A stretch of 64,000 bases of DNA from Roseburia hominis (GTDB lineage: Bacteria; Bacillota; Clostridia; Lachnospirales; Lachnospiraceae): NCBI GenBank assembly GCA_040702975.1, contig CP159990.1, forward strand, positions 2,976,001 to 3,040,000, written 5' to 3'. The notes beneath the pieces are model-generated. The model had not been told where the DNA came from and ran no database searches. It saw only the letters and a list, made by a program, of their open reading frames with translations. A program made the translations under genes and the position numbers. Below, in pieces: positions 26,268-34,323 of the stretch (position 1 is the stretch's first letter; the number at the start of each line of letters is the position of its first letter).

Positions 26268-26996
26268 CTATGCCATAAATGATATCGCTACCGCAAATAT
26301 AATCGCCGGGAGAAGGTTTGCCACACGTATCTTTTTCCCCCAGACCAGATTGAGTCCCACACAGAAAATAAGGATTGAACCGATCATGGACAGATATGTC
26401 AGCGCCAGCTTTGTCATAAGCGGTTTCATAAATCCGGCCAGGCAGGTGAAGGTTACTTGGATCGCGGCGACCGGTATTGCGGAAAAGACACACCCTTTTC
26501 CCAGAGAACAGGTCATGACAAGAACGATTATGAAGTCCAGCACGGCCTTGGTCGCCAGAATCGAATAATCTCCGGTCAGACCGTCCTCGATTGCACCCAC
26601 AATGGCCATCGCCCCAATGCTCACGGTCAAAGAAGCCGTCACGAATCCTTCCACAAACCGCTTCTCCCCGGAATTCCCTGTCCTCTTTTTCAGCCACTCG
26701 CCAAATTGTTCCATTTTATCTTCCAAATTCAAAAGTTCTCCCAACAATGCTCCCAGCACCATACAAATCACAATCAGCATGGAACTGCCGCTCGCAACAG
26801 AATCGCCGTTTACGGTGAGCATACCCTCCATCGCGCCGCCGATTCCTATGAAAAGAACGCAGACACCGCAGGTCTTATTCAAAGTATCCTGATAGCGCTC
26901 TTTCAGAAAACTTCCACAAACTCTCCCCAGGATTCCTCCTGCAATAATGCCAACTACATTAATAATCGTCCCAAGTCCTGTCATTTCAAAATTCAT
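26268..26996 (-). CDS. DUF554 membrane protein (YdfK/YqgA-like)
   Basis: The start is put at 26996 (MNFEMTGLGTIINVVGIIAGGILG) with AGAGG upstream, giving 242 residues. Six or seven hydrophobic segments and the family stretch GTIINVVGIIAGGILGRVCG followed by LFIGIGGAMEG are characteristic of DUF554. These are proposed transporters of unknown substrate. The start lies 11 bases after the stop of the cysteine-cluster protein, so it probably belongs to the glutaminase/radical-SAM/cysteine-cluster operon. Confidence 0.8.
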   Translation of the reverse strand: MNFEMTGLGTIINVVGIIAGGILGRVCGSFLKERYQDTLNKTCGVCVLFIGIGGAMEGMLTVNGDSVASGSSMLIVICMVLGALLGELLNLEDKMEQFGEWLKKRTGNSGEKRFVEGFVTASLTVSIGAMAIVGAIEDGLTGDYSILATKAVLDFIIVLVMTCSLGKGCVFSAIPVAAIQVTFTCLAGFMKPLMTKLALTYLSMIGSILIFCVGLNLVWGKKIRVANLLPAIIFAVAISFMA

Positions 26997-27006
26997 TTCT
27001 ATGCCT

Positions 27007-27708
27007 CTATTCTTCTGTACTATTTTGCATCGGCTCCGCTTCCCTAAGCCTCGCCTCGAACTGGGAATAAAAATCCCCTTCCTCATACGGAATCAAATAA
27101 AATCTTTTCAGGATCTCCATGGATACCGCCTTCATCTCCCAGGGGTTCTCCTTCACCCTCTCTTCCATATCCATCAGGAAATAATGCCAGTCATTCACAA
27201 ATTTCTCATACCGCTTAAGTTCCGGGGTATCAATCCACTTTTTCACTTTCACCTTCGCCCGATTTTCCTTTCGGCACTCATGTACCTGGAGAAAATACTG
27301 GAATCCCCCATTTTCGTAATATCTCCCCAGCGGAAACAACCGGCAGATTCCCGGTCTGATGGCGTGAATCGTGCAACGCCCGGATTCGCTCAAAAACCCG
27401 CATTTCCCACCTGCTTCCTCCGGGCCTTCGGCCACGCCTCTCGCATTTTCCGTCTGCATTTTCAAATTAGGCAGAATCAGACCGTCGACCACATGCAGTT
27501 CTACTTTCCCGGCCAAAAGCTCCTCGAAACTCATATTCAGCCCTTTCGTTAATCGAAATACGTCGAGCGGATCGAGAATGATTGACTGCCCCATGTTGCA
27601 GCAGCACGCAAAGCACCCCGCGCAATCACCGCAGTCTGCCTTCACCAAATCATTACTGCCATATAACCTTCCGTCTGATATTTCCTTCAAATCTACCTGT
27701 CGTTTCAT
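27007..27708 (-). CDS. YkgJ-type cysteine-cluster protein
   Basis: The start is set at 27708 (MKRQVDLKEISDGRLYG) with AAGGAG upstream, one base after the stop of the radical SAM gene, giving 233 residues. The N-terminal half has the CxxC..CC..C arrangement DCGDCAGCFACCCNMG, later CGFLSESGRCTIHAIRPGICRLFPLG, typical of the zinc or iron-binding YkgJ/FliB family (UPF0153). Its biochemical role is not established; members are often next to radical SAM or methylase genes. Here it follows a radical SAM protein with tight coupling, which suggests that the two act together. Confidence 0.8.
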   Translation of the reverse strand: MKRQVDLKEISDGRLYGSNDLVKADCGDCAGCFACCCNMGQSIILDPLDVFRLTKGLNMSFEELLAGKVELHVVDGLILPNLKMQTENARGVAEGPEEAGGKCGFLSESGRCTIHAIRPGICRLFPLGRYYENGGFQYFLQVHECRKENRAKVKVKKWIDTPELKRYEKFVNDWHYFLMDMEERVKENPWEMKAVSMEILKRFYLIPYEEGDFYSQFEARLREAEPMQNSTEE

Positions 27709-27709
27709 T

Positions 27710-28600
27710 TTATACTCCTTCCAACGTAAACGGCGGAATAAAACTTTCCTTTGCCGTCTCGCCCTCCTGGATAAACGCCTGCTCCACCCCCAAGGAAATG
27801 GCATAGTCAACCAGCCGTTCATAGGCGCGCTCACTCACCTTGTTCCCCAGCCTCGGATACTTTTCTCTATCCAGCGTGTTAAGCGGCGTATACTGATTCA
27901 TAAGACTCATATAGATCTGATTTCCATAAGTCCGATACAAATATTCCACGATTTTTTTAGCGTCACCGAGGCACCCGGGCAGTAATAAATACCGCACGAT
28001 CACGCCTTTTACCATCATTCCCCGCTCATCAAACACGGGGGAGCCCGTCTGCTTTACCATCTGAGCAACTGCCCTCATCGCGACCTGCGGATAATCCGGC
28101 GCTGCCGAATACTGCCCGGCATGCTTAACACTCATATATTTAAAATCCGGCAAATACACGTCTACATAGCCTTCCAGCATTTTCAAGGTCTCTTCGCACT
28201 CATAACCGCCCGTATTGTACACCACCGGAAGATGCATTCCCCGGCTCTTTGCCTTGTCAAGCGCCCGAATGATCTGCGGCACAAAATGAGTCGGCGTCAC
28301 CAGATTGATATTATTTGCCCCTTTTTCCAAAAGCTCCAGAAAAATCTCCGCCAGCCTCTCCTCAGATACGATCTTCCCTACATCTCCGACAGAAATCTGA
28401 TGGTTCTGGCAGTATACGCACCGCAGCGTGCACCCGGTAAAAAATACGGTCCCGGACCCTTCCGTCCCTGAGATGCAAGGCTCCTCCCACATATGAAGGG
28501 CAGCACGTGCCACACGCACTGCTGCCGTCTCCCCGCAAAATCCTGTTTTTCCGTTCTCTCTGTCCGAGCCACATCTTCTCGGACACAGCATGCACCCCAT
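27710..28600 (-). CDS. Radical SAM protein, PflA/PflX-like
   Basis: The start is chosen at 28600 (MGCMLCPRRCGSDR) with AAGGAGG six bases upstream; the protein has 296 residues. The radical SAM cluster motif CTLRCVYC (CxxxCxxC) lies near residue 58-65, preceded by an extra N-terminal Cys pair (CMLCPRRC) and followed by GCLGDAKKIVEYLY. This matches the COG1313 group (uncharacterised pyruvate-formate-lyase-activating-enzyme homologues, PflX). No glycyl-radical enzyme is encoded nearby, so an activating role is unproven. It lies between glutaminase and a YkgJ-type protein in one compact operon. Confidence 0.85.
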   Translation of the reverse strand: MGCMLCPRRCGSDRENGKTGFCGETAAVRVARAALHMWEEPCISGTEGSGTVFFTGCTLRCVYCQNHQISVGDVGKIVSEERLAEIFLELLEKGANNINLVTPTHFVPQIIRALDKAKSRGMHLPVVYNTGGYECEETLKMLEGYVDVYLPDFKYMSVKHAGQYSAAPDYPQVAMRAVAQMVKQTGSPVFDERGMMVKGVIVRYLLLPGCLGDAKKIVEYLYRTYGNQIYMSLMNQYTPLNTLDREKYPRLGNKVSERAYERLVDYAISLGVEQAFIQEGETAKESFIPPFTLEGV

Positions 28601-28613
28601 TGTTATCCTCCTT

Positions 28614-29546
28614 CTACCACCGCATTCCCGGAATCCTCGGCGCAAACATATGAAGACTCAGTTCCTTTGACAAATATTGCAGCATACTCCGCCCCGCAAT
28701 ACTATTTCCCTTCTTATCCAATGCCGGTCCAAAGATTCCGATTCCCATACGCCGGTCCACGACCGACAGAAGTCCGCCGCCCACGCCGCTTTTGGTAGGA
28801 ATGCCGACACGCACCGCAAATTCCCCCGAACCATCGTACATTCCGCAGGTCAGCATGATCGTCTCCACAACCCGGACCACATCACTGTTTAAGAGACGCC
28901 GCCCGGTAATCGGGTGAAGCCCGTCCGTCGACAGCACCAGCCCAAATCCCGCCAGACTCTCCGCCGTAACGCTTAAGGAACACATGCGCACATAGAGATC
29001 CAGACATTTTTCCACATCTACTTTGATAATCCCTTTACTTTCCAACAGATAGGCAATCGCCTTGTTTCGGGAAATGTGACTCATCTCAGACTGATAGACC
29101 GCCTCGTCCATCACAATCTCCTCGTCCAGGCAGAGTTTTCTGGCAATATTCAGCATTTCCTCAAAATCTGTCACCTGCACCAGGTATCCCGCAATCGCCA
29201 GGGCTCCGGAATTGATCATCGGGTTAAAGGGATAATTACTGGAAAGGTCCAGCTTTACCAGCGAATTAAACGCGTCCCCCGACGGTTCCATTCCCACCTT
29301 ATCAAAAACCTTGTCAAATCCACATTTTTCCAGCGCGACCGCCAGCGAAATAACCTTGGAAATACTCTGTATGGTAAACCGTACCTTTGTATCTCCAACA
29401 CTATAACGTCTTCCGTCACTGGTGAAAATGCTAAGTCCGAGCTGATTCTTGTCCACTCTTCCCAGCTCCGGAATATAGGAGGCTGTCTCGCCGAAGGGAA
29501 TCTCCTTCCTTCCCTCAAGCATCGCCTGCTCCATGATATCCTTCAT
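28614..29546 (-). CDS. glsA: Glutaminase
   Basis: The start is set at 29546 (MKDIMEQAMLEGRKEIPFG) with GGAGG nine bases upstream; 310 residues is the standard length. Motifs of serine-dependent beta-lactamase-like glutaminases are clear: FTIQSISKVISLA holds the catalytic Ser-x-x-Lys, followed by NPMINSGALAIAG and LGIPTKSGVGGGLL-like text near the C-terminus. It hydrolyses glutamine to glutamate and ammonia in the cytoplasm, feeding glutamate metabolism or acid resistance. First gene of a minus-strand unit with the radical SAM, YkgJ-type and DUF554 genes. Confidence 0.93.
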   Translation of the reverse strand: MKDIMEQAMLEGRKEIPFGETASYIPELGRVDKNQLGLSIFTSDGRRYSVGDTKVRFTIQSISKVISLAVALEKCGFDKVFDKVGMEPSGDAFNSLVKLDLSSNYPFNPMINSGALAIAGYLVQVTDFEEMLNIARKLCLDEEIVMDEAVYQSEMSHISRNKAIAYLLESKGIIKVDVEKCLDLYVRMCSLSVTAESLAGFGLVLSTDGLHPITGRRLLNSDVVRVVETIMLTCGMYDGSGEFAVRVGIPTKSGVGGGLLSVVDRRMGIGIFGPALDKKGNSIAGRSMLQYLSKELSLHMFAPRIPGMRW

Positions 29547-29772
29547 TTCCGTTATCCTCCGTACATACCTATTATTTTTCCCAATCTCCCGCCTCAAAAT
29601 CCCAGGCTTTCGCTCAAACCTTCACTTCCTTTTGGCGAAATACTTTCTTTACTTCCAAGCATAATGTAATCTGAAATTCTGTTTCCCATACTCGTAACTA
29701 CTAGAAATTCTACCATTTCCAATTCTATATTTCAACTTGCTTCTGATAAAATCTTCCAAATCTGCACTTTAT

Positions 29773-29802
29773 GCTGGTAATTTTTTACCAGCGATGTATA
29801 AT
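29773..29802 (+). promoter_or_regulatory. Hairpin/operator next to a -10 box upstream of yqeY
   Basis: GCTGGTAA-TTTT-TTACCAGC (29773-29792) is a perfect 8-bp inverted repeat ending four bases before TATAAT (29797-29802). It occupies the position of the -35 region, so it may be an activator or repressor site. The rest of 29547-29772 shows no gene. Confidence 0.35.
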
Positions 29803-29878
29803 AAATGAAGAATCCCTTTAGTCAGCTTAGGTGATACAGGGATAGACTGAACAGTTTGAATAAATGGAGGGATAGATT

Positions 29879-30322
29879 ATGAGTAAGATTGATGAAGTAA
29901 GAAGCGCCATGGTAGCCGCTATGAAGGCAAAGGACAAGGACACAAAAGAGACCTTATCCTCTCTTCTGGCCGCTCTTAAGAACAAAGCGATCGACAAACG
30001 CGCCGATCTGACTGAGGAAGAGGAAGTCCAGGTCATCATGAAGGAGATCAAACAGACCAAGGAAACCCTGGAGATGACTCCCGCAGACCGCACAGATATT
30101 ATTGAAGAATGCCAGAAACGAATCGCCGTTCTGGAACAGTACGCACCGAAGCTGATGGACGAAGCCGAGATCAAAGAAGTGATTGCCTCCGTTCTCGCCG
30201 CTCTGGGGATTGAAACGCCCACCGCAAAGGACAAAGGCCGCATCATGAAGGAACTGATGCCGAAGGTAAAAGGGAAAGCCGACGGCAAGCTGGTAAACCA
30301 GGTGCTTATGAGTATGATGTAG
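29879..30322 (+). CDS. yqeY: GatB/YqeY domain protein
   Basis: The 147-residue protein matches YqeY: MSKIDEVRSAMVAAMKAKDKDTKETLSSLLAAL at the N-terminus and the tail-domain pattern GRIMKELMPKVKGKADGKLVNQVL at the C-terminus. YqeY resembles the C-terminal tRNA-contacting domain of GatB of the glutamyl/aspartyl-tRNA amidotransferase. The precise function of the free-standing form is unclear; it is widespread in bacteria. GGAGGG stands seven bases before the ATG. It is a single-gene plus-strand unit ended by the terminator at 30421-30494. Confidence 0.9.
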   Translation: MSKIDEVRSAMVAAMKAKDKDTKETLSSLLAALKNKAIDKRADLTEEEEVQVIMKEIKQTKETLEMTPADRTDIIEECQKRIAVLEQYAPKLMDEAEIKEVIASVLAALGIETPTAKDKGRIMKELMPKVKGKADGKLVNQVLMSMM

Positions 30323-30420
30323 AAAGTTTTTCACTCCGTTCCAATCAGTGTTAACCGGGTGGCACCAGGCACCCTCACGGAACGTATTGTATGTCATAGG
30401 ACACACTTTTCTATGAAATA

Positions 30421-30494
30421 AAAAAGTGTGCCGCCTTATAATCGGTCAGACTGCCTTTAAGCGTGTCCGTCATTATAAGGTGGCACTCTTTTTT
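30421..30494. terminator. Bidirectional terminator between yqeY and the GNAT gene
   Basis: AAAAAGTGTGCCGCCTTATAAT pairs with ATTATAAGGTGGCACTCTTTTTT over about 19 bp, with T runs on both strands. It serves the converging yqeY and acetyltransferase genes. The first 21 bases of the left arm lie at 30421-30441. Confidence 0.8.
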
Positions 30495-31244
30495 CTACAA
30501 TGGAAATTTTTTCTTCAAAAACGTTTCGTTCAGAAGATGGTTAGTTTCATAAACTCCATTATAAAAAACGGCCCAGTTATTAAAAACACAGGGAAGGTTT
30601 TTTGCTTTTTCCAAAGTATCCACAGCGATTAAATGTAACGGTATGTCTTTTCCCGTACAGTATTCCTGCACCTGCCTGGCACAATCCGGAATATACGGAC
30701 ATTGCAAACCATAGTATATCGTCAGTCCGTCACTATCTATCTTCATTTCCTTCGCGCTTTCAGAAAAACGGGGCTTTTTTCCGTCAAATGACAGTGCCAA
30801 TAGTTCATAATCATTTCCCACTGTATCTACGACCTCAAACCCGTATTTCAGAAAAAACTTTTTCTCTGACAGAAACGGTTTCTTCTTTTTTGAGCTAAGA
30901 ACACATACTCCTGCTTTCTTCTTTTCTTTCGCATCATTGATGCAATACTCAATAAGGGCTTTCCCATAGCCTTTCCCTTTGTAGGAACCGGCCACCCAAA
31001 GACAATAAATATACAAATAATCCTCTCCATAAACAGGTACCCATGCCTTCTCCAGAGGAGCATACTCAATAAATACTTTTCCTTTTTCGTCAAGTTTACG
31101 GAAAACATGTCCCTCGGCAAGCCGCTCCTTCAACCACTGCCGCTTTACGGCCACTCCGGCCTGATGTTTTTTGTCTGCAATAGCACAACACAAATGCTCT
31201 TTTTCTATATTACTGCTCGTTAAATTTATAAATTGTCCGCTCAT
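30495..31244 (-). CDS. GNAT acetyltransferase with YoaP-like C-terminus
   Basis: The 249-residue protein has a GNAT core in the N-terminal half, including the acetyl-CoA-binding motif GSYKGKGYGKALIEYC (about residues 88-103). The C-terminal part, with YYGLQCPYIPDCARQVQEYC, matches the YoaP-type thioredoxin-like domain of N-acetyltransferases. Substrate is unknown. GGAGGG precedes the start. It stands alone, converging on yqeY and separated from the Septu-like pair by a long perfect inverted repeat. Confidence 0.8.
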   Translation of the reverse strand: MSGQFINLTSSNIEKEHLCCAIADKKHQAGVAVKRQWLKERLAEGHVFRKLDEKGKVFIEYAPLEKAWVPVYGEDYLYIYCLWVAGSYKGKGYGKALIEYCINDAKEKKKAGVCVLSSKKKKPFLSEKKFFLKYGFEVVDTVGNDYELLALSFDGKKPRFSESAKEMKIDSDGLTIYYGLQCPYIPDCARQVQEYCTGKDIPLHLIAVDTLEKAKNLPCVFNNWAVFYNGVYETNHLLNETFLKKKFPL

Positions 31245-31280
31245 ACTGATTCCCTCCGCATTTTTTAACTGTATTGTAGC

Positions 31281-31316
31281 AAATCAACCATGACAACATT
31301 GTGTCATGGTTGATTT
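31281..31316. terminator. Perfect 15-bp inverted repeat between the Septu-like pair and the GNAT gene
   Basis: AAATCAACCATGACA (31281-31295) pairs exactly with TGTCATGGTTGATTT (31302-31316), loop of six. On the minus strand it lies downstream of ptuB and just upstream of the acetyltransferase start, so it can be a terminator, or an operator for the acetyltransferase. No strong T run on the minus strand. Region 31317-31425 shows no gene. Confidence 0.55.
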
Positions 31317-31425
31317 GTTTTAAATCTTTTATTGTTGTGCAGATAAACAGACTAAATAACTTCGCCATGCCACCGCAAACGCTTCATTTAAGAGGGGCTC
31401 GCATTCTGATGCCCTTACCTAATCC

Positions 31426-32124
31426 CTACGAAGCCGGCGAATCGGCAAGATTGCAAAATTCTATCAAATTTCTATATTTTTCTTTATTATCCCATAACAA
31501 CCAACGTTTGAATGCTGCGAACGGAGCTCCCTCCTCCACCTCTCTTCTGATTGCATATTTGAAATCCTCTTTATCATACTCCTCCGCTTCATCGTATTCA
31601 CGAATCAAATTCTTAAAATCTGATAAATTTCGTCTCAACGCCCTTCTGATATTGGTAGCCTCCAGCCTCTTTTGCGGAGTCGAACCATAATAGGCTTCAT
31701 ACAATAAAGCAACTGTATTCTCAACCTCAACACTATCCTCCAAAGCCAAGAACTCAAACTTCTCATCTCTGCCAAAGTACCCTTCTTTACGAAATGCAAT
31801 CTTTCTATCAGCCTCAACTTTGGTACAATCCAATATTGGTTCATATTTAGCATTTTTTATATTATTACAGTGCGCACACGACCAAAACAGATTATTCCAA
31901 TCATATTTCAATTCTGGATTACCTCGATGAGGTACCAGATGCTCGATTTGATAAGAAGAAACCCCTTCCTTATTTTCACAAATATAGCATTTACCCCTAA
32001 ACAACTCGGCAAGAGCCGCATTTACCTCCGGTGTATTATAGCTGCCCCTACTCTCCTTGGCTATCTTTAGTGCTTCTATCGCCGCTTTCGCCCTGGGCGT
32101 TTCCCTACGACTATACTTTATCAT
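31426..32124 (-). CDS. ptuB: Septu-like HNH endonuclease PtuB
   Basis: The 232-residue protein has an HNH/zinc-finger nuclease core: CYIC (46-49), EHLVPHRG (E61, H62, H66), NNLF and CAHCNNIKNAK (C83, C86). The HNH core lies in the N-terminal half and the C-terminal half is helical, as in PtuB. It is encoded after, and overlaps by 14 bases, an SMC/RecF-like ATPase, the gene order of Septu anti-phage systems (PtuA-PtuB), where the ATPase complex activates the nuclease on infection. The two genes here form a complete minimal Septu unit, without a retron nearby. Confidence 0.78.
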   Translation of the reverse strand: MIKYSRRETPRAKAAIEALKIAKESRGSYNTPEVNAALAELFRGKCYICENKEGVSSYQIEHLVPHRGNPELKYDWNNLFWSCAHCNNIKNAKYEPILDCTKVEADRKIAFRKEGYFGRDEKFEFLALEDSVEVENTVALLYEAYYGSTPQKRLEATNIRRALRRNLSDFKNLIREYDEAEEYDKEDFKYAIRREVEEGAPFAAFKRWLLWDNKEKYRNLIEFCNLADSPAS

Positions 32125-33247
32125 TCCGCTTCCTTCTATCCTCTATTTCCTCAAACGCATTTCTCGCATCTCTTGCCAAATCCCCTGACAGTTGCTTCAT
32201 TTCCATTAACAATACAGCTCGTTCCGCTCTCTCATCATCTGTCGGATTTTTCAATTCCACCAATTCTCCGTATCGTTTTACTTTTCGTAAAAGCAGATCC
32301 GAATAAGAATCCTGCTCAAAATATCCCTCTACGATTCCTTCAGCCGAATACCCTGACATGTCCTCCATACGGAACTTATTTTCCAAATCATAAATCACAC
32401 AATTCCCAACAGAATTCAGAATATATGGGGAATGTGTCGACACGATAAACTGTATTCCTGGAAAGAACTCCGTCAGAAATGGCAATATCGTTTTCTGTAA
32501 GCCTATGTGCAAATGTGTCTCCAGCTCATCAATCAGAACAATACCTTCCGCATCATAGGAACTCAAAATGCCTTTCTTCAGCCAATTCTGCTCCATTCTC
32601 AGAATCAAATCTGCAACAATCTGTATAGCTGCGGAATACCCATCAGAAAGCTGGTCAAAACCAAAAGCATTCCTTCCATCTTCTTTGATTTCAAAATTGT
32701 AATTCTTATAGTCATATCTTAATTCTATACTCTGATTATCAAGCAATACCTTTAAAGCGGATACAAAACGTTCAAACCACTGATCCAGCATCTGTACTGT
32801 TTCGATATCCCCCTCGTTCCTTGCATATGCCTGTTGCGTTTTCAGATGTACCAGATATTTGAGAAGCACCTGCCCCGGGTTCTCCTCCAATGAATAACTG
32901 GTATCCAAAACGACATCTTCTGCACCATTTTGCTTTATAATCCCCGTCTTTCGGTCTGCTCCATAAAACGCCAGAATAAACTGCCCTTCCCGAAATGCTC
33001 TACACAAACCAGCGGTTTCGTTAAAATCAACAGAAATTCCTTCCTTGTAATTCTTTTCCAGATTCTCCAACTTATTATCGGCAATTGCCGATAAATATTT
33101 TTTGAGTGCTCTTAAAACCGTAGTTTTTCCCGACCCGTTTTTTCCTGTCAAGAGCAGATGAACCCTTCTGTCCCTATTAAGTTCAATGCAAATATCAGAC
33201 AAATGTCTTAATTCTTCTATTTTAATTTCTGTAATATAATGGTTCAT
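32111..33247 (-). CDS. ptuA: Septu-like AAA/SMC-type ATPase PtuA
   Basis: The 378-residue ATPase has Walker A GKNGSGKTT (35-43), an ABC-type signature LSDGYSAAI (200-208), Walker B GIVLIDELETHLH (235-247) and the H-loop FIVSTHSP (268-275). This organisation is that of the OLD/RecF-like ATPase group to which PtuA belongs. The protein is shorter than many PtuA (about 400-600), lacking a long inserted region. It is preceded by a good promoter (33293-33321) and coupled to the HNH gene. A RloC- or Gabija-like ATPase is an alternative, but the HNH partner favours Septu. Confidence 0.75.
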   Translation of the reverse strand: MNHYITEIKIEELRHLSDICIELNRDRRVHLLLTGKNGSGKTTVLRALKKYLSAIADNKLENLEKNYKEGISVDFNETAGLCRAFREGQFILAFYGADRKTGIIKQNGAEDVVLDTSYSLEENPGQVLLKYLVHLKTQQAYARNEGDIETVQMLDQWFERFVSALKVLLDNQSIELRYDYKNYNFEIKEDGRNAFGFDQLSDGYSAAIQIVADLILRMEQNWLKKGILSSYDAEGIVLIDELETHLHIGLQKTILPFLTEFFPGIQFIVSTHSPYILNSVGNCVIYDLENKFRMEDMSGYSAEGIVEGYFEQDSYSDLLLRKVKRYGELVELKNPTDDERAERAVLLMEMKQLSGDLARDARNAFEEIEDRRKRNDKV

Positions 33248-33292
33248 TCAGGACTATCCTTTCACTATTGGTTACAATCTTTTCGTAATTTT

Positions 33293-33321
33293 ATCATAAA
33301 CCAATCCACTTTTTCTGGCAA
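33293..33321 (-). promoter_or_regulatory. Promoter of the Septu-like pair
   Basis: Minus-strand TTGCCA (33316-33321), 17-base spacer, TATGAT (33293-33298), about 45 bases before the ptuA start. The -35 lies 25 bases from the end of the ketopantoate reductase gene. Confidence 0.6.
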
Positions 33322-33345
33322 CCTAAATTTCTTATTTGCCATACC

Positions 33346-34287
33346 CTATCGCGTCTTTAGCCCTTCATACATCCGCTCCGACACCGGAACCTCTATTCCA
33401 AGCCTCTCCGCCTCCCGCACCAGATAACCGCCAAAGGTATCCAGTTCGTTCCTTCGCCCGGCTCTGATATCCCGCTGCAGGGAACTGGTCGCGTTCTCTG
33501 CAAGTTCAAAATAGAACCGATGGATTATCGCCGCCACATGCTCCCCAGTCACCTGCACGCCCTTCGCCCGGGCCACCGCGAACGCCTCATTCACGAGAGC
33601 CTCATACTCCGACGCCTTGACCGGATCGCTGCGAAGCTGGCCGATCGTATTGTCATAATAGGCAGACTCCACATTATAGGCACAATTTAAAATATATTTC
33701 CGCCAGATCTCCCGCTCAATATCCTCCGCGATCTTACTGTCAATATCGGCGGCCCCCAAAATCCCGGCGACCTCTTTCACACGTGCTTCCTCTTCTGCCG
33801 ACGCATTCCTGACGCCGATTCTGAGATTTGCGAAATCGCCCTGCTGGGTAATCGAGTAATCTGCATTAGCAAATGCCACAATATAAATCAACGAATCCAC
33901 CACGATTCCTTTTCCCAGCAGTTTTCTCGTCTTTTCTCCCGGGTCCGCGCCGTTCATCACCGGAATGACCACCGTGTTCTCATCGATGCTTTCCGCCAGA
34001 TCCCGGCAGATTTCTTCCAGAGAATAATTCTTCACGCAGATAAATACATAGTCCTGGTGTTCTAGTCTGCGGCAGGAATCCACCACCTTCTCCGGTTGCA
34101 CAGCGATTTCTCCATGGTAATCACTGTGAAGAATCAGCCCGTTTTTCTCTATGGATTCTTTTCGCCCGCCTCTGGCGACCAGCGTCACATGCGGAAATGC
34201 CTTGATCAGCATTCCCGCCAGGTAACCGCCCACTCCGCCGATTCCCACAACCGCTATCTTCTTATTTTTTAACTGATCTGTATCCAT
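33346..34287 (-). CDS. panE: 2-dehydropantoate 2-reductase family protein
   Basis: The 313-residue protein opens with a Rossmann motif IAVVGIGGVGGYLAG (10-24) and has the PanE/ApbA features KNYSLEE..., the catalytic-Lys-type region around RKYILNCAYNVESAYY and the C-terminal domain ending in GGYLVREAERLGIEVPVSERMYEGLK. PanE reduces ketopantoate to pantoate with NADPH in coenzyme A synthesis; many paralogues act on other 2-oxoacids, so the substrate is provisional. It lies just upstream of the RND gene's stop, in the same orientation, 36 bases apart. Confidence 0.85.
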   Translation of the reverse strand: MDTDQLKNKKIAVVGIGGVGGYLAGMLIKAFPHVTLVARGGRKESIEKNGLILHSDYHGEIAVQPEKVVDSCRRLEHQDYVFICVKNYSLEEICRDLAESIDENTVVIPVMNGADPGEKTRKLLGKGIVVDSLIYIVAFANADYSITQQGDFANLRIGVRNASAEEEARVKEVAGILGAADIDSKIAEDIEREIWRKYILNCAYNVESAYYDNTIGQLRSDPVKASEYEALVNEAFAVARAKGVQVTGEHVAAIIHRFYFELAENATSSLQRDIRAGRRNELDTFGGYLVREAERLGIEVPVSERMYEGLKTR

Positions 34288-34323
34288 GCCAAACTCTCTT
34301 TCCTTTCAATCCGCCGATTTCTT

